64,000 nucleotides of DNA from an uncultured Latescibacterota bacterium. GTDB lineage: Bacteria > Latescibacterota > UBA2968 > UBA8231. Of this stretch, positions 1-8,737 are shown piece by piece. The stretch lies in contig OY282352.1 in the NCBI GenBank assembly GCA_958295495.1, forward strand, positions 2,356,001 through 2,420,000. Reading direction: 5' to 3'. The position numbers were made by a program, and so were the translations under genes. The notes under the pieces are model-generated. The model saw only the letters and a list, made by a program, of their open reading frames with translations. It was not told where the DNA came from and made no database searches. Numbering within the stretch: position 1 is the first letter of the stretch; each line of letters opens with the position of its first letter.

Positions 1-938
1 TCTAGGTCAAACCGCAGGTCGTCTTGGCCCCAGTACGTGCTCACCGCAAAGGTGTCGTCGCCCCACCGCTGGTTGACTTTGCCGTTGAAGTCGTAGAAGT
101 AATAGTTCAAGGGGATGTCCACCCCACGGGAGCGAATGGCGCTGAGCACGCCGTCCAAATAGGTGCGGCGGCCGGCCAGCATCCACGATCCCCGTCCGAT
201 TGGTCCCTCGGTGAGCAAGCGCCCCGAAATTAGACTCACGCCGCCGCGCCCGCTGGTTCGCTTGCGGTTGCCCTCGCGGTTGCTCACGTCGAGCACCGCC
301 CCGAGCGTGCGGCCGTACGCAGCCGGGTAGGCTCCCTTGTACAGATTGACCTCCTCGATGGCATCTGGATTAAAGGTCGAGAAGAGGCCGAAGAGATGGG
401 AAGGATTGTACAGCGGAATGTCGTCGAGGAGGATGGCCGTCTGATCGGGACCGCCGCCGCGCACGTACAAGCCGCTGCTGATATCCGAGACCGCTTGGAT
501 GCCCGGCAATAGCTGTAAGCCGCGCAAGAGATCGGCCTCGCCAAGGGCGGGCAACTGCTGCAACGGCTTGGCGCGGAGGCTGATGCGCTCGGCCTCCACC
601 GAGACCTGTTCGCCCGTGTTCACCGGCTTGGGCACCAGCGCCAAGTTGAGCCGCTCGGCCTCGCCGGCGTCAAAGCGCAGCGTGTCCCGCCGGGTCTGGT
701 AGCTTGGGTGCGACGCGCTCACCACGTGCGTACCAGCCGGCACTTGCTTGATTGCGTAGTAGCCGCTGCTGTTGCTGACCGCCCCGAGCCGAGGACCTTC
801 CACCGCGACAGCGGCGAAGGTCAGGGCTTCGCCGTTGTCGGCATCGGTGACAAAGCCGCTCAGGGTCGCCGCCTGTGCGGTCCCTGCCAATAGCAGCCAC
901 GCCGCCAGCACTCGCCTGAATTTTTTTTTCAATCTCAC
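1..938 (-). CDS. TonB-dependent outer-membrane receptor, 5' part (cut by window edge)
   Basis: Energised import of a ligand across the outer membrane. About 312 N-terminal residues are visible and the frame is still open at base 1, so the beta-barrel is missing. Start taken at the GTG at 938, giving a basic n-region (RLKKKFRR) and a hydrophobic core ending in GTAQA, a good signal peptide of about 23 residues. A carboxypeptidase-regulatory-like beta-sandwich follows (about 24-105, with SGFVTDADNGEAL), then the plug from about 125, with LRGLQLLPGIQ, YVRGGGPDQTAILLDDIPLY and GAYPAAYGRTLGAVLDVSNR. This order (regulatory domain, then plug) is typical of SusC-like and colicin-receptor-like importers. 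The ligand cannot be told. The lysine codons near the start form a run of nine A, a possible slippage site. A TTG six bases downstream is an alternative start. Confidence 0.85.
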   Translation of the reverse strand, partial: MRLKKKFRRVLAAWLLLAGTAQAATLSGFVTDADNGEALTFAAVAVEGPRLGAVSNSSGYYAIKQVPAGTHVVSASHPSYQTRRDTLRFDAGEAERLNLALVPKPVNTGEQVSVEAERISLRAKPLQQLPALGEADLLRGLQLLPGIQAVSDISSGLYVRGGGPDQTAILLDDIPLYNPSHLFGLFSTFNPDAIEEVNLYKGAYPAAYGRTLGAVLDVSNREGNRKRTSGRGGVSLISGRLLTEGPIGRGSWMLAGRRTYLDGVLSAIRSRGVDIPLNYYFYDFNGKVNQRWGDDTFAVSTYWGQDDLRFDL

Positions 939-1098
939 CTGCTTGTTATCTCGCGTCGGGTGGCTGGTAGAGAAACATATCGAGATATGGAGCGAGTTGC
1001 ACCCTTGCAACGCGCCCAAATCGGCCGCGCCCTATGCCTGCCTCTTGGGACTTTGTATCTTCAGGGCCTCGCCATTACTACATACAAAGGACAGCTCC

Positions 1099-2433
1099 AT
1101 GACCACCGACCGCATTTTTCACCGCGTCATTACCGACAACTGGCCGCAGATTTCCCACGGCAAAGACTGCTATCTCTACGCCGAAGACGGCCGCGCCTAC
1201 CTCGATGCTTGCGCTGGCGTCCACGTGGTTTCCATCGGCCACGGCGTCCCGGAAATAGCTGCGGTCATGCAGGAGCAGGCGAACAAGGTTTGCTTTACCT
1301 ACGCCCGCTTCCTCACCCAACCACAAATCGACCTCGCCGCCAAAATCGCCGCCATGGCCCCCGGCGACCTCAACCGCGTCTTCTTCGTCTCCGGCGGGTC
1401 CGAAGCCACCGAGGCCGCGCTCAAGATCGCCCGCAAGTACCACGTCGAGACCGGCAACTCGAAGAAGTACAAAGTCATCACCCGCTGGCAGAGCTGGCAC
1501 GGCAACACCATCGGCGCGCTTTCCATGTCGGGCCGCTCCACTTGGCGCGAAGACTACGTGCCCTACCTGCTCGACTTCCCGCACATCACCTTCCCCCACC
1601 CAGATCACTGCCCATACTGTCGGGACCGACCCGCCTGTACGCTGGCCTGCGCCGAAGAGCTGGAGCGGGTCATCAAACAGGAGGGCAGCGAGTACATCGC
1701 CGCCTTCATCGCCGAGCCGATCTCGGGCACTTCTTGCTGCGGCCTGATGCCGCCGCCCGACTACTTCCCCGCCATCCGCGCGATCTGCGACCGCTACAAC
1801 ATCCTGATGATCATCGACGAAGTCGTCACCGCCTACGGACGCACGGGTCTCAACTTCGGCATTGAGCACTGGGACGCCATTCCAGACATCCTCGCCACCG
1901 GCAAGGGCCTCAGCAGCGGGTACACGCCCATTGCTGCCACTCTGGTCCGCGACGAGATCTACGACGGGATCTACAAAAGGCAAAACCACTATGTCCACGG
2001 CCACACCTATGGCGGCAATCCGCTCTCCTGCGCTGTCGCCCTCGCCGTGCAGGACTACATCGAGGACCGCGATCTAGTCGCTCGCTGCGCGCAGATGGGC
2101 GACCTGATGCTGGAGAAGATGCAGTTCTTAGCGGACTCGCCCATGGTCAGCGCGGTGCGCGGCAAGGGCCTGCTCATCGGCGTGGAGTTCGCAAAGGCAA
2201 AGGCGACCCACGCGCCCTTTGACCCCGCTCAGGGCGTGTCCGCCGCAGTCGTCAACCGCGCCTTTGCCAAAGGCGTGCTCATCATGCCTGGGTCGCCCGG
2301 GTTGATCGACGGCGTCAGTGGCGACCACATTGCCATCAGCCCCCCCTTTACCATTGGCGAAGAACAGGTCGAGGAAGTGGTGCAGGTGATCGCGGATGTG
2401 GTTGGAGAAATGGAGCGGGAGTTGGGATACTGA
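1099..2433 (+). CDS. Class III PLP-dependent aminotransferase
   Basis: Moves an amino group, probably from an omega-amino acid or amine, to a keto acid using pyridoxal phosphate in the cytoplasm. The 444 residues match fold-type I class III enzymes (beta-alanine/taurine:pyruvate-like). Visible signatures are SGGSEATEAALKIARKYH near 100, the PLP aspartate in IIDEVVTAYGRTG (about 238-250) and the Schiff-base lysine in ATGKGLSSGYTP (Lys about 269). An internal loop, HCPYCRDRPACTLACAEE, carries four cysteines; related loops occur in this family. ATG 1099 is preferred over upstream in-frame codons because AAGGACAG lies at ribosome-binding distance and homology to the family begins there. The flavin oxidoreductase gene follows after 47 bp on the same strand, so the two may be cotranscribed. 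The exact substrate is unknown. Confidence 0.9.
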   Translation: MTTDRIFHRVITDNWPQISHGKDCYLYAEDGRAYLDACAGVHVVSIGHGVPEIAAVMQEQANKVCFTYARFLTQPQIDLAAKIAAMAPGDLNRVFFVSGGSEATEAALKIARKYHVETGNSKKYKVITRWQSWHGNTIGALSMSGRSTWREDYVPYLLDFPHITFPHPDHCPYCRDRPACTLACAEELERVIKQEGSEYIAAFIAEPISGTSCCGLMPPPDYFPAIRAICDRYNILMIIDEVVTAYGRTGLNFGIEHWDAIPDILATGKGLSSGYTPIAATLVRDEIYDGIYKRQNHYVHGHTYGGNPLSCAVALAVQDYIEDRDLVARCAQMGDLMLEKMQFLADSPMVSAVRGKGLLIGVEFAKAKATHAPFDPAQGVSAAVVNRAFAKGVLIMPGSPGLIDGVSGDHIAISPPFTIGEEQVEEVVQVIADVVGEMERELGY

Positions 2434-2480
2434 ACCAGCGAGAACGCTGCACACTACATTCCCCGTAGAGGAGGATTACC

Positions 2481-3563
2481 ATGAAACTCGGCACCTTTAT
2501 GATGCCCTTGCATCCGCCGGAAAAGGACCGCACTGAATGTTTTGCCGAAGACGTCGAGTTCGTCGTCCGCGCCGATCGGCTCGGCTTCACCGAGGCTTGG
2601 ATCGGCCAGCATCACACCGTCGCGTGGGAGCCGATTCCGTCCAACGACCTCTTCATCGCCCACGTTCTGCCCCTGACGCAAAACATCCGCTTGGGTACTG
2701 GCGTCTCCATCATGCCGCAGCACCACCCGGTCAATGTCGCGGTGCGGCTGGCCTTTCTCGACCACCTGTCCAAGGGCCGCTTCAACTGCGGCTTTGGCCA
2801 AGGTGGCGTCGCTACCGACTGGGGCCTTTTTGACCTGCCCGATCCCAAGACGCAAGGGCTGATGACCGTCGAGAGCATCGACATGGTCCTCAAGCTCTGG
2901 CAGGCGGAGGCCCCTTTTGACTTTGCCGGGGATTTTTACCGCATCAAAATTGAGGAGCCACAGCCCGAGCTCGGCATCGGCCAACTGCTCAAGCCCTACC
3001 AGCAGCCGCACCCGCCCATTGGCATGAGCGTGATAAGAGGCGACTCCATGGCCGCGACCATGGCCGGCCAGCGGGGCTATCTGCCCATCAGCACGAACCT
3101 CGTCGCTGCTTCGACTTTGACCCAGCACTGGCAGACCTATAGTGCCGGGGCCACCGAGGCCGGTCTGCCCGCGCCCGAGCGCACCCGCTGGCGCATCTCG
3201 CGCAGCATCCTCGTGGCCGATGAAGCAGCGCGCGCTTGGGACTACGCCCTCGACGAGAAGAGTGCTTTCAACCGCGCCTTTGAATACCTGATTGCCGTAC
3301 TCAGCGGTGCCAAAATGCTCCACATTACAAAGCACGACCCGGAAGTCCCCGACGAGCAGGTCACGCCCGAGTATCTGATTGAGAACCTGTGCATAATAGG
3401 CGACGCGAAGTCGTGCGTAGATCAGCTAGCGGGTTTGTGGGAGACGACCGGGGGGTTTGACACGCTGCTGATGATCGCCCACGACTGGGACGACCGGCCG
3501 CTATGGGAGCGCTCAATGGACCTGCTCGCCAACCAAGTCGTGCCGAAGTTGCCTTCGGTATAG
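2481..3563 (+). CDS. LLM-class flavin-dependent oxidoreductase (bacterial luciferase-like)
   Basis: A 360-residue member of the luciferase-like monooxygenase family: a TIM barrel using reduced FMN or F420, oxidising or desulfonating an organic substrate in the cytoplasm. Evidence is the opening MKLGTFMMPLHPP, the barrel strand GFTEAWIGQHHT, LGTGVSIMPQHHPVNVA and FLDHLSKGRFNCGFGQGG, all standard positions in the family, plus a late IGDAKSCVDQLAGL segment. The start is fixed by a strong GAGGAGG ribosome-binding site 8 bp upstream. It follows the aminotransferase by 47 bp. Together the two could process an amino- or sulfonate-bearing compound, but this is inference. Substrate and flavin type cannot be read from sequence. 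Confidence 0.88.
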   Translation: MKLGTFMMPLHPPEKDRTECFAEDVEFVVRADRLGFTEAWIGQHHTVAWEPIPSNDLFIAHVLPLTQNIRLGTGVSIMPQHHPVNVAVRLAFLDHLSKGRFNCGFGQGGVATDWGLFDLPDPKTQGLMTVESIDMVLKLWQAEAPFDFAGDFYRIKIEEPQPELGIGQLLKPYQQPHPPIGMSVIRGDSMAATMAGQRGYLPISTNLVAASTLTQHWQTYSAGATEAGLPAPERTRWRISRSILVADEAARAWDYALDEKSAFNRAFEYLIAVLSGAKMLHITKHDPEVPDEQVTPEYLIENLCIIGDAKSCVDQLAGLWETTGGFDTLLMIAHDWDDRPLWERSMDLLANQVVPKLPSV

Positions 3564-3644
3564 GGGAATGTGGTTTTGGGCTGCCTTGGGGACACAAATT
3601 CCCCGTAAGCTCATAACTGCATAGAAGGCTTGAGAGGCGACAAT

Positions 3645-4238
3645 ATGCCCGCAACGATTCTCGACAGATGGGATATCAGCCCAGAGGAGCTTACGGAGCT
3701 AGTAGAGGACAACCCTAGTCTCCGCGGCATGATTCTGGGGTACTTGGCAGAACTCAAGCTCGAAAAGCTCTGGCTCTCGGGCGACAACGTTTCAGAGGTT
3801 ACCAAATACGATGACCACGATAGGAAGAAGAAGGGCGACCGAGTTATCCGGTACAAGGGACAGGAGTTCATCTTTGAATCGAAATCACTACAGAGCGCGA
3901 TGATCGAGAAGACCCAAGAAGGATGGATAGGCAAGGCCCAAGTCGATGCAAGTGATCGCCGGGAGGTAGTGCTTCCAGACAACAGCCGCGTAACGACAAC
4001 GTGTCTGCTAAAGGGGGAGTTCGATATTCTCGCGGTCAACGTATTTGCGTTTGAAGAAAAGTGGTGGTTTGTCTTCGCCAAGAACGCTGACCTTCCCACA
4101 TCTAGTTATCGGAAGTACACTCCATATCAACGCCAGCACCTTTTGGCGACCCTTGTAACCGTCCACTGGCCCCCGAGACCACCATTCAGCGACGAGCCTT
4201 TCACGCTTATGAATGAGATCATTCAGAAGCGCATCTGA
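3645..4238 (+). CDS. Putative PD-(D/E)XK restriction endonuclease
   Basis: Not firmly recognised by family. The 197-residue protein has a helical N-terminus, then [12 protein letters not shown] around residue 77, which fits the ExK half of a PD-(D/E)XK nuclease core, with acidic residues ([11 protein letters not shown]) just before it. A later strand, [22 protein letters not shown], is common in type II-like restriction enzymes. The assignment leans on context: its 3' end overlaps by 16 bp a convergent DNA methyltransferase carrying DPPY, so the two form a compact restriction-modification pair. ATG 3645 is preferred over a TTG 15 bp upstream because GAGAGGCGA precedes it. The pair looks less GC-rich than its neighbours, which hints at horizontal transfer. 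Other nuclease families remain possible. Confidence 0.55.
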   Translation: MPATILDRWDISPEELTELVEDNPSLRGMILGYLAELKLEKLWLSGDNVSEVTKYDDHDRKKKGDRVIRYKGQEFIFESKSLQSAMIEKTQEGWIGKAQVDASDRREVVLPDNSRVTTTCLLKGEFDILAVNVFAFEEKWWFVFAKNADLPTSSYRKYTPYQRQHLLATLVTVHWPPRPPFSDEPFTLMNEIIQKRI

Positions 4239-4981
4239 TCCGCGGTCTTTCCTTTGGGGACTTTTACGAATACAAGAAAGTAGGAATGGTTCTTTCTCGC
4301 GTGGACCTGTTTGAGAACGCGACTCATTCCAGGTTTGTTTGGGCGAACGACAACGAATAGATCTTTACAAAAGAAGCCAAGTTCGGCATAGGTATTGATG
4401 ATCTCAACGTGGGTCAGGTTCTGGCGGTTCGCGCTGACCTCATCTTGACACTTTACGATCAATACGCCTCGGTCGCGCAACACTCGGTGGGCCTCGCGAC
4501 CGCTGTCCTCATAGAGTTCTACAACCGCAGCATGCCACCTCCCGCCGCCGCGCCTCGGTGCCTCGTGTCCGTTGGAATAGTGGTCTCTAAAGGCATTGTG
4601 TGTCCCCGCGCCTGCTTTGATCGCGTTTCCGCTGCGGAAGAACCCTTCCATGTAGGGCGGGTCGAGGACGAGTGCATCGAATGACTCACTTTTATATGGG
4701 AGATTGCGACAGTCTGTGCCATCGGCGATATCTGACGGATGCAAGTCGTACTTTGAGGTGTCGATGTGGCGCCAAAAGACGCCCTTGCCAAATGTCACAT
4801 CGGCAATTTTGGCCCCCTCCTCAATGTGCAGCCCTAAAATAGCCGGGAACACATTTGCGTTATTCCCGACGTGAGCGGAAAAGACTAGGTTTGTCGTGGC
4901 ATTTCCATCTGGGCTTTTCCGGCCAGATGGCGTCCTGCTCTCGCTCATGCCAAAGTCAAGCTCTGACTGACTCGCGTCCAT
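4223..4981 (-). CDS. DNA methyltransferase (N6-adenine or N4-cytosine type)
   Basis: Transfers a methyl group from S-adenosylmethionine to an exocyclic amino group in DNA. The 252 residues show an AdoMet-binding segment ([15 protein letters not shown], about 55-70), an acidic position after the next strand, and the catalytic DPPY motif within [16 protein letters not shown] (about 98-113). A later strand, [12 protein letters not shown], closes the Rossmann core. Binding motif before DPPY is an order found in several amino-MTase classes. The start is set at ATG 4981; a GTG at 4996 is also possible. It faces the putative endonuclease with overlapping ends, the usual arrangement for host protection. 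Recognition sequence is unknown. Confidence 0.8.
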   Translation of the reverse strand: MDASQSELDFGMSESRTPSGRKSPDGNATTNLVFSAHVGNNANVFPAILGLHIEEGAKIADVTFGKGVFWRHIDTSKYDLHPSDIADGTDCRNLPYKSESFDALVLDPPYMEGFFRSGNAIKAGAGTHNAFRDHYSNGHEAPRRGGGRWHAAVVELYEDSGREAHRVLRDRGVLIVKCQDEVSANRQNLTHVEIINTYAELGFFCKDLFVVVRPNKPGMSRVLKQVHARKNHSYFLVFVKVPKGKTADQMRF

Positions 4982-5116
4982 GATGCTTTCTCTCACTTCA
5001 CTTTGTTGGGAAGGCGAATTCCCCAGTCCCCTAATTGATACATTGGGTTGCGTTGGCAGTGAACGGACTTAAAGGACGAATCCGAAGCTAGCGGAACGGG
5101 AGAACTCTGTCAACGC

Positions 5117-5267
5117 CTTAGAAGCGGTCTGAAAATTCCGGGCGTCACCCCTTGCGTGCAGAAAAAGGCCCCGGATCACGAGCATCTCGCCCGATGAAAA
5201 ACGCCGAGGCGCAGGTCGCTTGACGACGCTTGAGGCGGCTTGGTGGGGGGGTCAGACCGCTTCTAAG
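5117..5267. repeat. MITE-like element with 16-bp perfect terminal inverted repeats
   Basis: CTTAGAAGCGGTCTGA at 5117-5132 is the exact reverse complement of TCAGACCGCTTCTAAG at 5252-5267. The 119 bp between them show no gene. Size and structure suit a small non-autonomous transposable element, but I see no clear target-site duplication and no second copy in the window. It lies between the methyltransferase start and the stop of the downstream PhyH gene, so it could also act as a 3' hairpin for that gene. Confidence 0.55.
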
Positions 5268-5273
5268 ATGCCT

Positions 5274-6056
5274 CTATCGACCTGTTAAAGCCCTCGCCTG
5301 CTGCCCCAATGCGATCAGGTCCTCTGCAATGGGCCGCAGCCGGGGCCTTGCTAAGAGCACCGGATCGACGTCGAAGGCGTAGGCTGCGTAGTGCTGCATG
5401 GACCGCAGCTTGGCCTCGGTGTCGGGCCGGGTGACGAACTTGAAGGCAACGTAGCGCCGCTCGGGAAACTTGCCGTAGGCCGCGTGAAAGAGGCTGTGGT
5501 GAAAAAAGACCACGTCGCCGGGCATGGTCTCCACCGCGCAGGAAGGGATGTCCTCGCCCCTCGCCCCAAAGCTGTCGCCGATCGTGCCGTCCTTGAAGTG
5601 GTGGGCCTGTAAGGGCCACAACCACTCGTGGAAGGGCATGCGGTGCGAACCGGGGATCACCCGCAGCGCGCCCTGCTCTTTGGTGGTGGGCGTCAGGTAG
5701 AGCATCACCTTGAGCCGCCGATACTCGGTCTCTGCGGCCCCCGGCCGGTCCGCGTGCCAATTGTGCTCGCCCGTCTCAGTATGCCCCTCTTTGTTGCCTT
5801 CCGATCCCGACCACAGGAAATCGGGTCCTAAGAGGTCGGCTACTACTTGGAGAATGCGGTCGTCCTCGGCTAAGTCCAAAAGCCGGGGGTTTCGCTCGGC
5901 AAAAGGCGCAAGGCCCTGGTGTTGGCCGCCCCGAGCCTCGTGCCACACTTGGTCGGCGGCTTGGGTAATCTCGGCCATCTCGTCTGGGGAAAACGCTTGG
6001 CGCAGACAGAAAAAGCCAAAGACGTCAAAGTGCTCTTTTTGTTGGGGCGTCAGCAT
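5274..6056 (-). CDS. Phytanoyl-CoA dioxygenase (PhyH) family Fe(II)/2OG oxygenase
   Basis: Hydroxylates or otherwise oxidises a small organic substrate using O2, Fe(II) and 2-oxoglutarate in the cytoplasm. Length (260 aa) is typical. The facial triad is visible: H101 and D103 in GEHNWHADRP, and a distal histidine in FFHHSLFHAAYG (H191 best). R200/R201 just after is suited to binding 2-oxoglutarate. ALRVIPGSHRMP is the usual PhyH strand. No signal peptide. The 3' end sits 6 bp from a MITE-like inverted repeat. Substrate unknown. It is one of six intact Fe/2OG oxygenases in the window. Confidence 0.88.
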   Translation of the reverse strand: MLTPQQKEHFDVFGFFCLRQAFSPDEMAEITQAADQVWHEARGGQHQGLAPFAERNPRLLDLAEDDRILQVVADLLGPDFLWSGSEGNKEGHTETGEHNWHADRPGAAETEYRRLKVMLYLTPTTKEQGALRVIPGSHRMPFHEWLWPLQAHHFKDGTIGDSFGARGEDIPSCAVETMPGDVVFFHHSLFHAAYGKFPERRYVAFKFVTRPDTEAKLRSMQHYAAYAFDVDPVLLARPRLRPIAEDLIALGQQARALTGR

Positions 6057-6218
6057 CGGCAGTCCTCCTCGCGTATAGCGCGTATAGATTATAGATCGGC
6101 AAAATAGAAAAGGGCCGCGCCGACGCCAACCGGTTCCGTTTGATATTGAGACGCTCGCCGCGGAAGATCAGTAGGTGGCGCGTGGACACAGCCCGACGCG
6201 GCACTTAAATTTGCCGCT

Positions 6219-7049
6219 ATGACTTCCACGCCTTGGACCCCGGTCGAAGCCCCGATTGAGCAAATCCTCGCCCAGTATCCCGAGCCGCTGATGGCCCTAG
6301 CGCGCGGCGAGGTGCCGGCCTTTGTGCTGCGCCAGCACTACAACCCCGCCCATTGCCGGGCGCTGCTGCGGCGCTTCTACGAGCGCAGCCTGCTCTACGA
6401 CCCCCACGAGATAGGCGACGGCCAAGCGCGTCGCGTCGATATTGGTACTAGTTTTGGCCACCACCACCGCGACCGCGACCAATTCCACGCCCACTCCGCA
6501 GCGACGCTGGCGTTGTTTGAGGCCCTCTTCGACGGCTATGACGATCCGGTCCGCACCCTGTACGACGCCCTCGCCCAGCTAGCGCCCGGCAAAGCGGTCA
6601 AGACCGCGCGTGAGCCGGACGGTCGCCTCTACGGCCCGGCCATCTTCCGCGTCTATCACCGGGAAACCGGGCACGGCCCGCACTACGATTCGGTCGCCAA
6701 GCGCACTCGGGCTTTCGAGTACCAAATTGCGCGCTTCAAATACCAGTTTGCTGGGATACTTTGCTTTCAGAACAGCACCAAAGAAGGCGGCACCGGTGAG
6801 CCGTATCTGTACAATTGTCCCTTCCGCCCCGCGCTTGCAGAGCATCTGGGACGCGAGCAATTTGCTGCCTACGTCGCCCGCGAGGGGATCGAGCGCGTCC
6901 AGGTCCAGCTCGAACCCGGGGACCTCTATTTTTTCTTTAGCGAAAACATCCACGAGGTGCCCGCCATCGTCGGCGACCAGCCCCGGGCGGTGCTGGCCAT
7001 CTTCTTTGCCATGTCCCCGGACGACGACGAGATCTACGTTTGGTCTTGA
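6219..7049 (+). CDS. 2OG-Fe(II) oxygenase-like protein
   Basis: A 276-residue cytosolic protein that fits the double-stranded beta-helix oxygenases but is not a close PhyH relative. A His-x-Asp pair occurs in GHGPHYDSV (H155, D157) and a distal histidine in FFFSENIHEVPAI (H245), followed by R256, the expected spacing for iron and 2-oxoglutarate ligands. LEPGDLYFF is the usual strand before the distal histidine. It is divergent from the PhyH gene at 5274-6056, with 162 bp between the starts, so they may share a control region. Substrate unknown. Confidence 0.72.
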   Translation: MTSTPWTPVEAPIEQILAQYPEPLMALARGEVPAFVLRQHYNPAHCRALLRRFYERSLLYDPHEIGDGQARRVDIGTSFGHHHRDRDQFHAHSAATLALFEALFDGYDDPVRTLYDALAQLAPGKAVKTAREPDGRLYGPAIFRVYHRETGHGPHYDSVAKRTRAFEYQIARFKYQFAGILCFQNSTKEGGTGEPYLYNCPFRPALAEHLGREQFAAYVAREGIERVQVQLEPGDLYFFFSENIHEVPAIVGDQPRAVLAIFFAMSPDDDEIYVWS

Positions 7050-7224
7050 TGGGCCGCTCTCAATTTTTATTGATCAATACGTACCCGGCAAGCATTTTTA
7101 AGAAGGTCTTTTCACCCCCTTGTAATGCAGACGATACAGGATCAAGTAGAAATTTACGAGGACCAGCGCAGCCGGCAGTGAACGACGGCCCCTCCTATCC
7201 CATAGAGCATACGGCGGCACCCGC

Positions 7225-8592
7225 CTAAAACACCCGCACCACCGTCCCCCGCTCGGCCGCCAGCCGTGCGCGTACCGCCTCCTTGGTCACTGGATTCTCC
7301 GGCCACTCCTCGGGTGCTACGTGCGACAGTCGCAACAACAGCCGCGCTAGCTGCCCGACGTATTCTTTTAATTCCCGCACGTTGAGTTTGTCGGCGGTGT
7401 CGGCTGGCTCGTGGTGGTAATTGGAATCGGCATGGCGGCCGCTAAAGCGCCAGCGCCACAGATGCGCCGCGTCAATGCCCTCGCGCAAAAAGGGAAAATG
7501 GTCTGAAGTCGCGTCGAGTTGGGACATTACGTGACATTTTAAGCCATCGCCCATCGCATCGAGTTGCGTTTGCACCAAGCCGCGCAAATGCCCAAACGCC
7601 AGCACCACTCCCTTGATCGGCCCGGTAGATAACTCGTCGAGATTGATCGCCAGCCGCGGCTTTTCGACGCAGTGTTGCCGCACGTACTCGCTCGACCCTT
7701 GGAACGTCTGCTCCTCAGCACTGTACGTCGCAAAGCACAGGCTCATCCCCGGCTCGACTCCCAATGCTGATTTTAGCCCGGCCAGTACTCGCGCCGCCTC
7801 CAGCACCGCAATGGTCCCGGAAGCATTGTCGTTGCCCCCTGGCGCGCCGTACACCGTGTCGTGGTGCCCGCCCAACACCAGCCGCTCCTCGGGCCACCGC
7901 GCCCCGGGAATCGAGGCAACCACATTGTGCGCCGATGCTTGGTAAAACCGGCTCTCAACGACCAGTTTGAGCCGCTCGTCCTCGCTGGCCCACTTCTGCA
8001 ACAGCACCCCGTGTTCCCGCGAGGTTGCCACCGCCGGAATGGGCAGCTCGGCGGTCTCCGGCTCGCGCCAATCTCCTCCATTGTGGTACTCCACCCGCCG
8101 CCCGTCCTTTGGATCAATTGCCACCACCGCCACTGCGCCGGCATCGCCTAGTGCTGCGAGCCGCACATTGGGCGGAGAGGGCGCGGTAAAAGGCTCCAGC
8201 GCTAGGTGCATCACGGCGATGCTCCCTTTGAGCTGGCCGCGCACCCTGTCGATGTCGTGTTCCGCACCATATCCGGCATTGACGATCGGGGCTTCGAGGT
8301 CGCACGGCGGACAGCGATTATAGGGCAAGAGGTCCATCGCCATCTCCCCCACCGTTGCCTCGGCCCGCTTGTACGCCCAGGTATTCAGCGCGAACTTCTC
8401 CAACGCCGCGTCGGCCAGTCCCACCTGTGCAAATTGCTCCCGCAGGTACTCCACCGCTTGGCACTCCCCCGCCGAAGAAGCCCAGCGCGGCCCGATCTGC
8501 TCGCACAATACCTCCGTGTGCTCGCCGATCTGCGAGCCGGTCCAAGCCTCGCCAAAAATCCAGCGGTCAATTGCCCGCCAATTCAGTTTCAT
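7225..8592 (-). CDS. M28-family zinc aminopeptidase
   Basis: Probable di-zinc exopeptidase of the M28 (aminopeptidase Y/S, glutamate carboxypeptidase-like) family, 455 aa. Metal ligands can be placed: His in LVLGGHHDTVYG (about 243), bridging Asp in GGNDNASGT (255), catalytic Glu pair in YSAEEQTF (293/294), Asp in AINLDELSTG (319) and a late His in YHHEPADTADKL. Residues about 100-220 resemble the protease-associated (PA) insert. No convincing signal peptide is seen, so cytoplasmic action is likely, unlike many family members. The next gene is divergent, with 145 bp between. Confidence 0.88.
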   Translation of the reverse strand: MKLNWRAIDRWIFGEAWTGSQIGEHTEVLCEQIGPRWASSAGECQAVEYLREQFAQVGLADAALEKFALNTWAYKRAEATVGEMAMDLLPYNRCPPCDLEAPIVNAGYGAEHDIDRVRGQLKGSIAVMHLALEPFTAPSPPNVRLAALGDAGAVAVVAIDPKDGRRVEYHNGGDWREPETAELPIPAVATSREHGVLLQKWASEDERLKLVVESRFYQASAHNVVASIPGARWPEERLVLGGHHDTVYGAPGGNDNASGTIAVLEAARVLAGLKSALGVEPGMSLCFATYSAEEQTFQGSSEYVRQHCVEKPRLAINLDELSTGPIKGVVLAFGHLRGLVQTQLDAMGDGLKCHVMSQLDATSDHFPFLREGIDAAHLWRWRFSGRHADSNYHHEPADTADKLNVRELKEYVGQLARLLLRLSHVAPEEWPENPVTKEAVRARLAAERGTVVRVF

Positions 8593-8737
8593 CGCGTCCC
8601 TTCCTCTGATTTGTCAAGTCCTCTATGCGCCCTCATAGGATACTCATAATGTTGTTCCTCGACCAAAGGGGCGTTAGATTTTCCCAAAGATGGACCCTTA
8701 AAACTCGGATTCTCCACGGTTTTGAAAGGTGCCGCCG

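Noticed and set aside
1078..2004. Long minus-strand open frame of 308 codons
   Set aside because: It lies antisense to the aminotransferase and shows no family motif; a GC-rich shadow.
3563..3604. GGGGAAT ... ATTCCCC inverted repeat after the flavin oxidoreductase gene
   Set aside because: Only 7 bp with a 28-nt loop and no T-run; could be chance.
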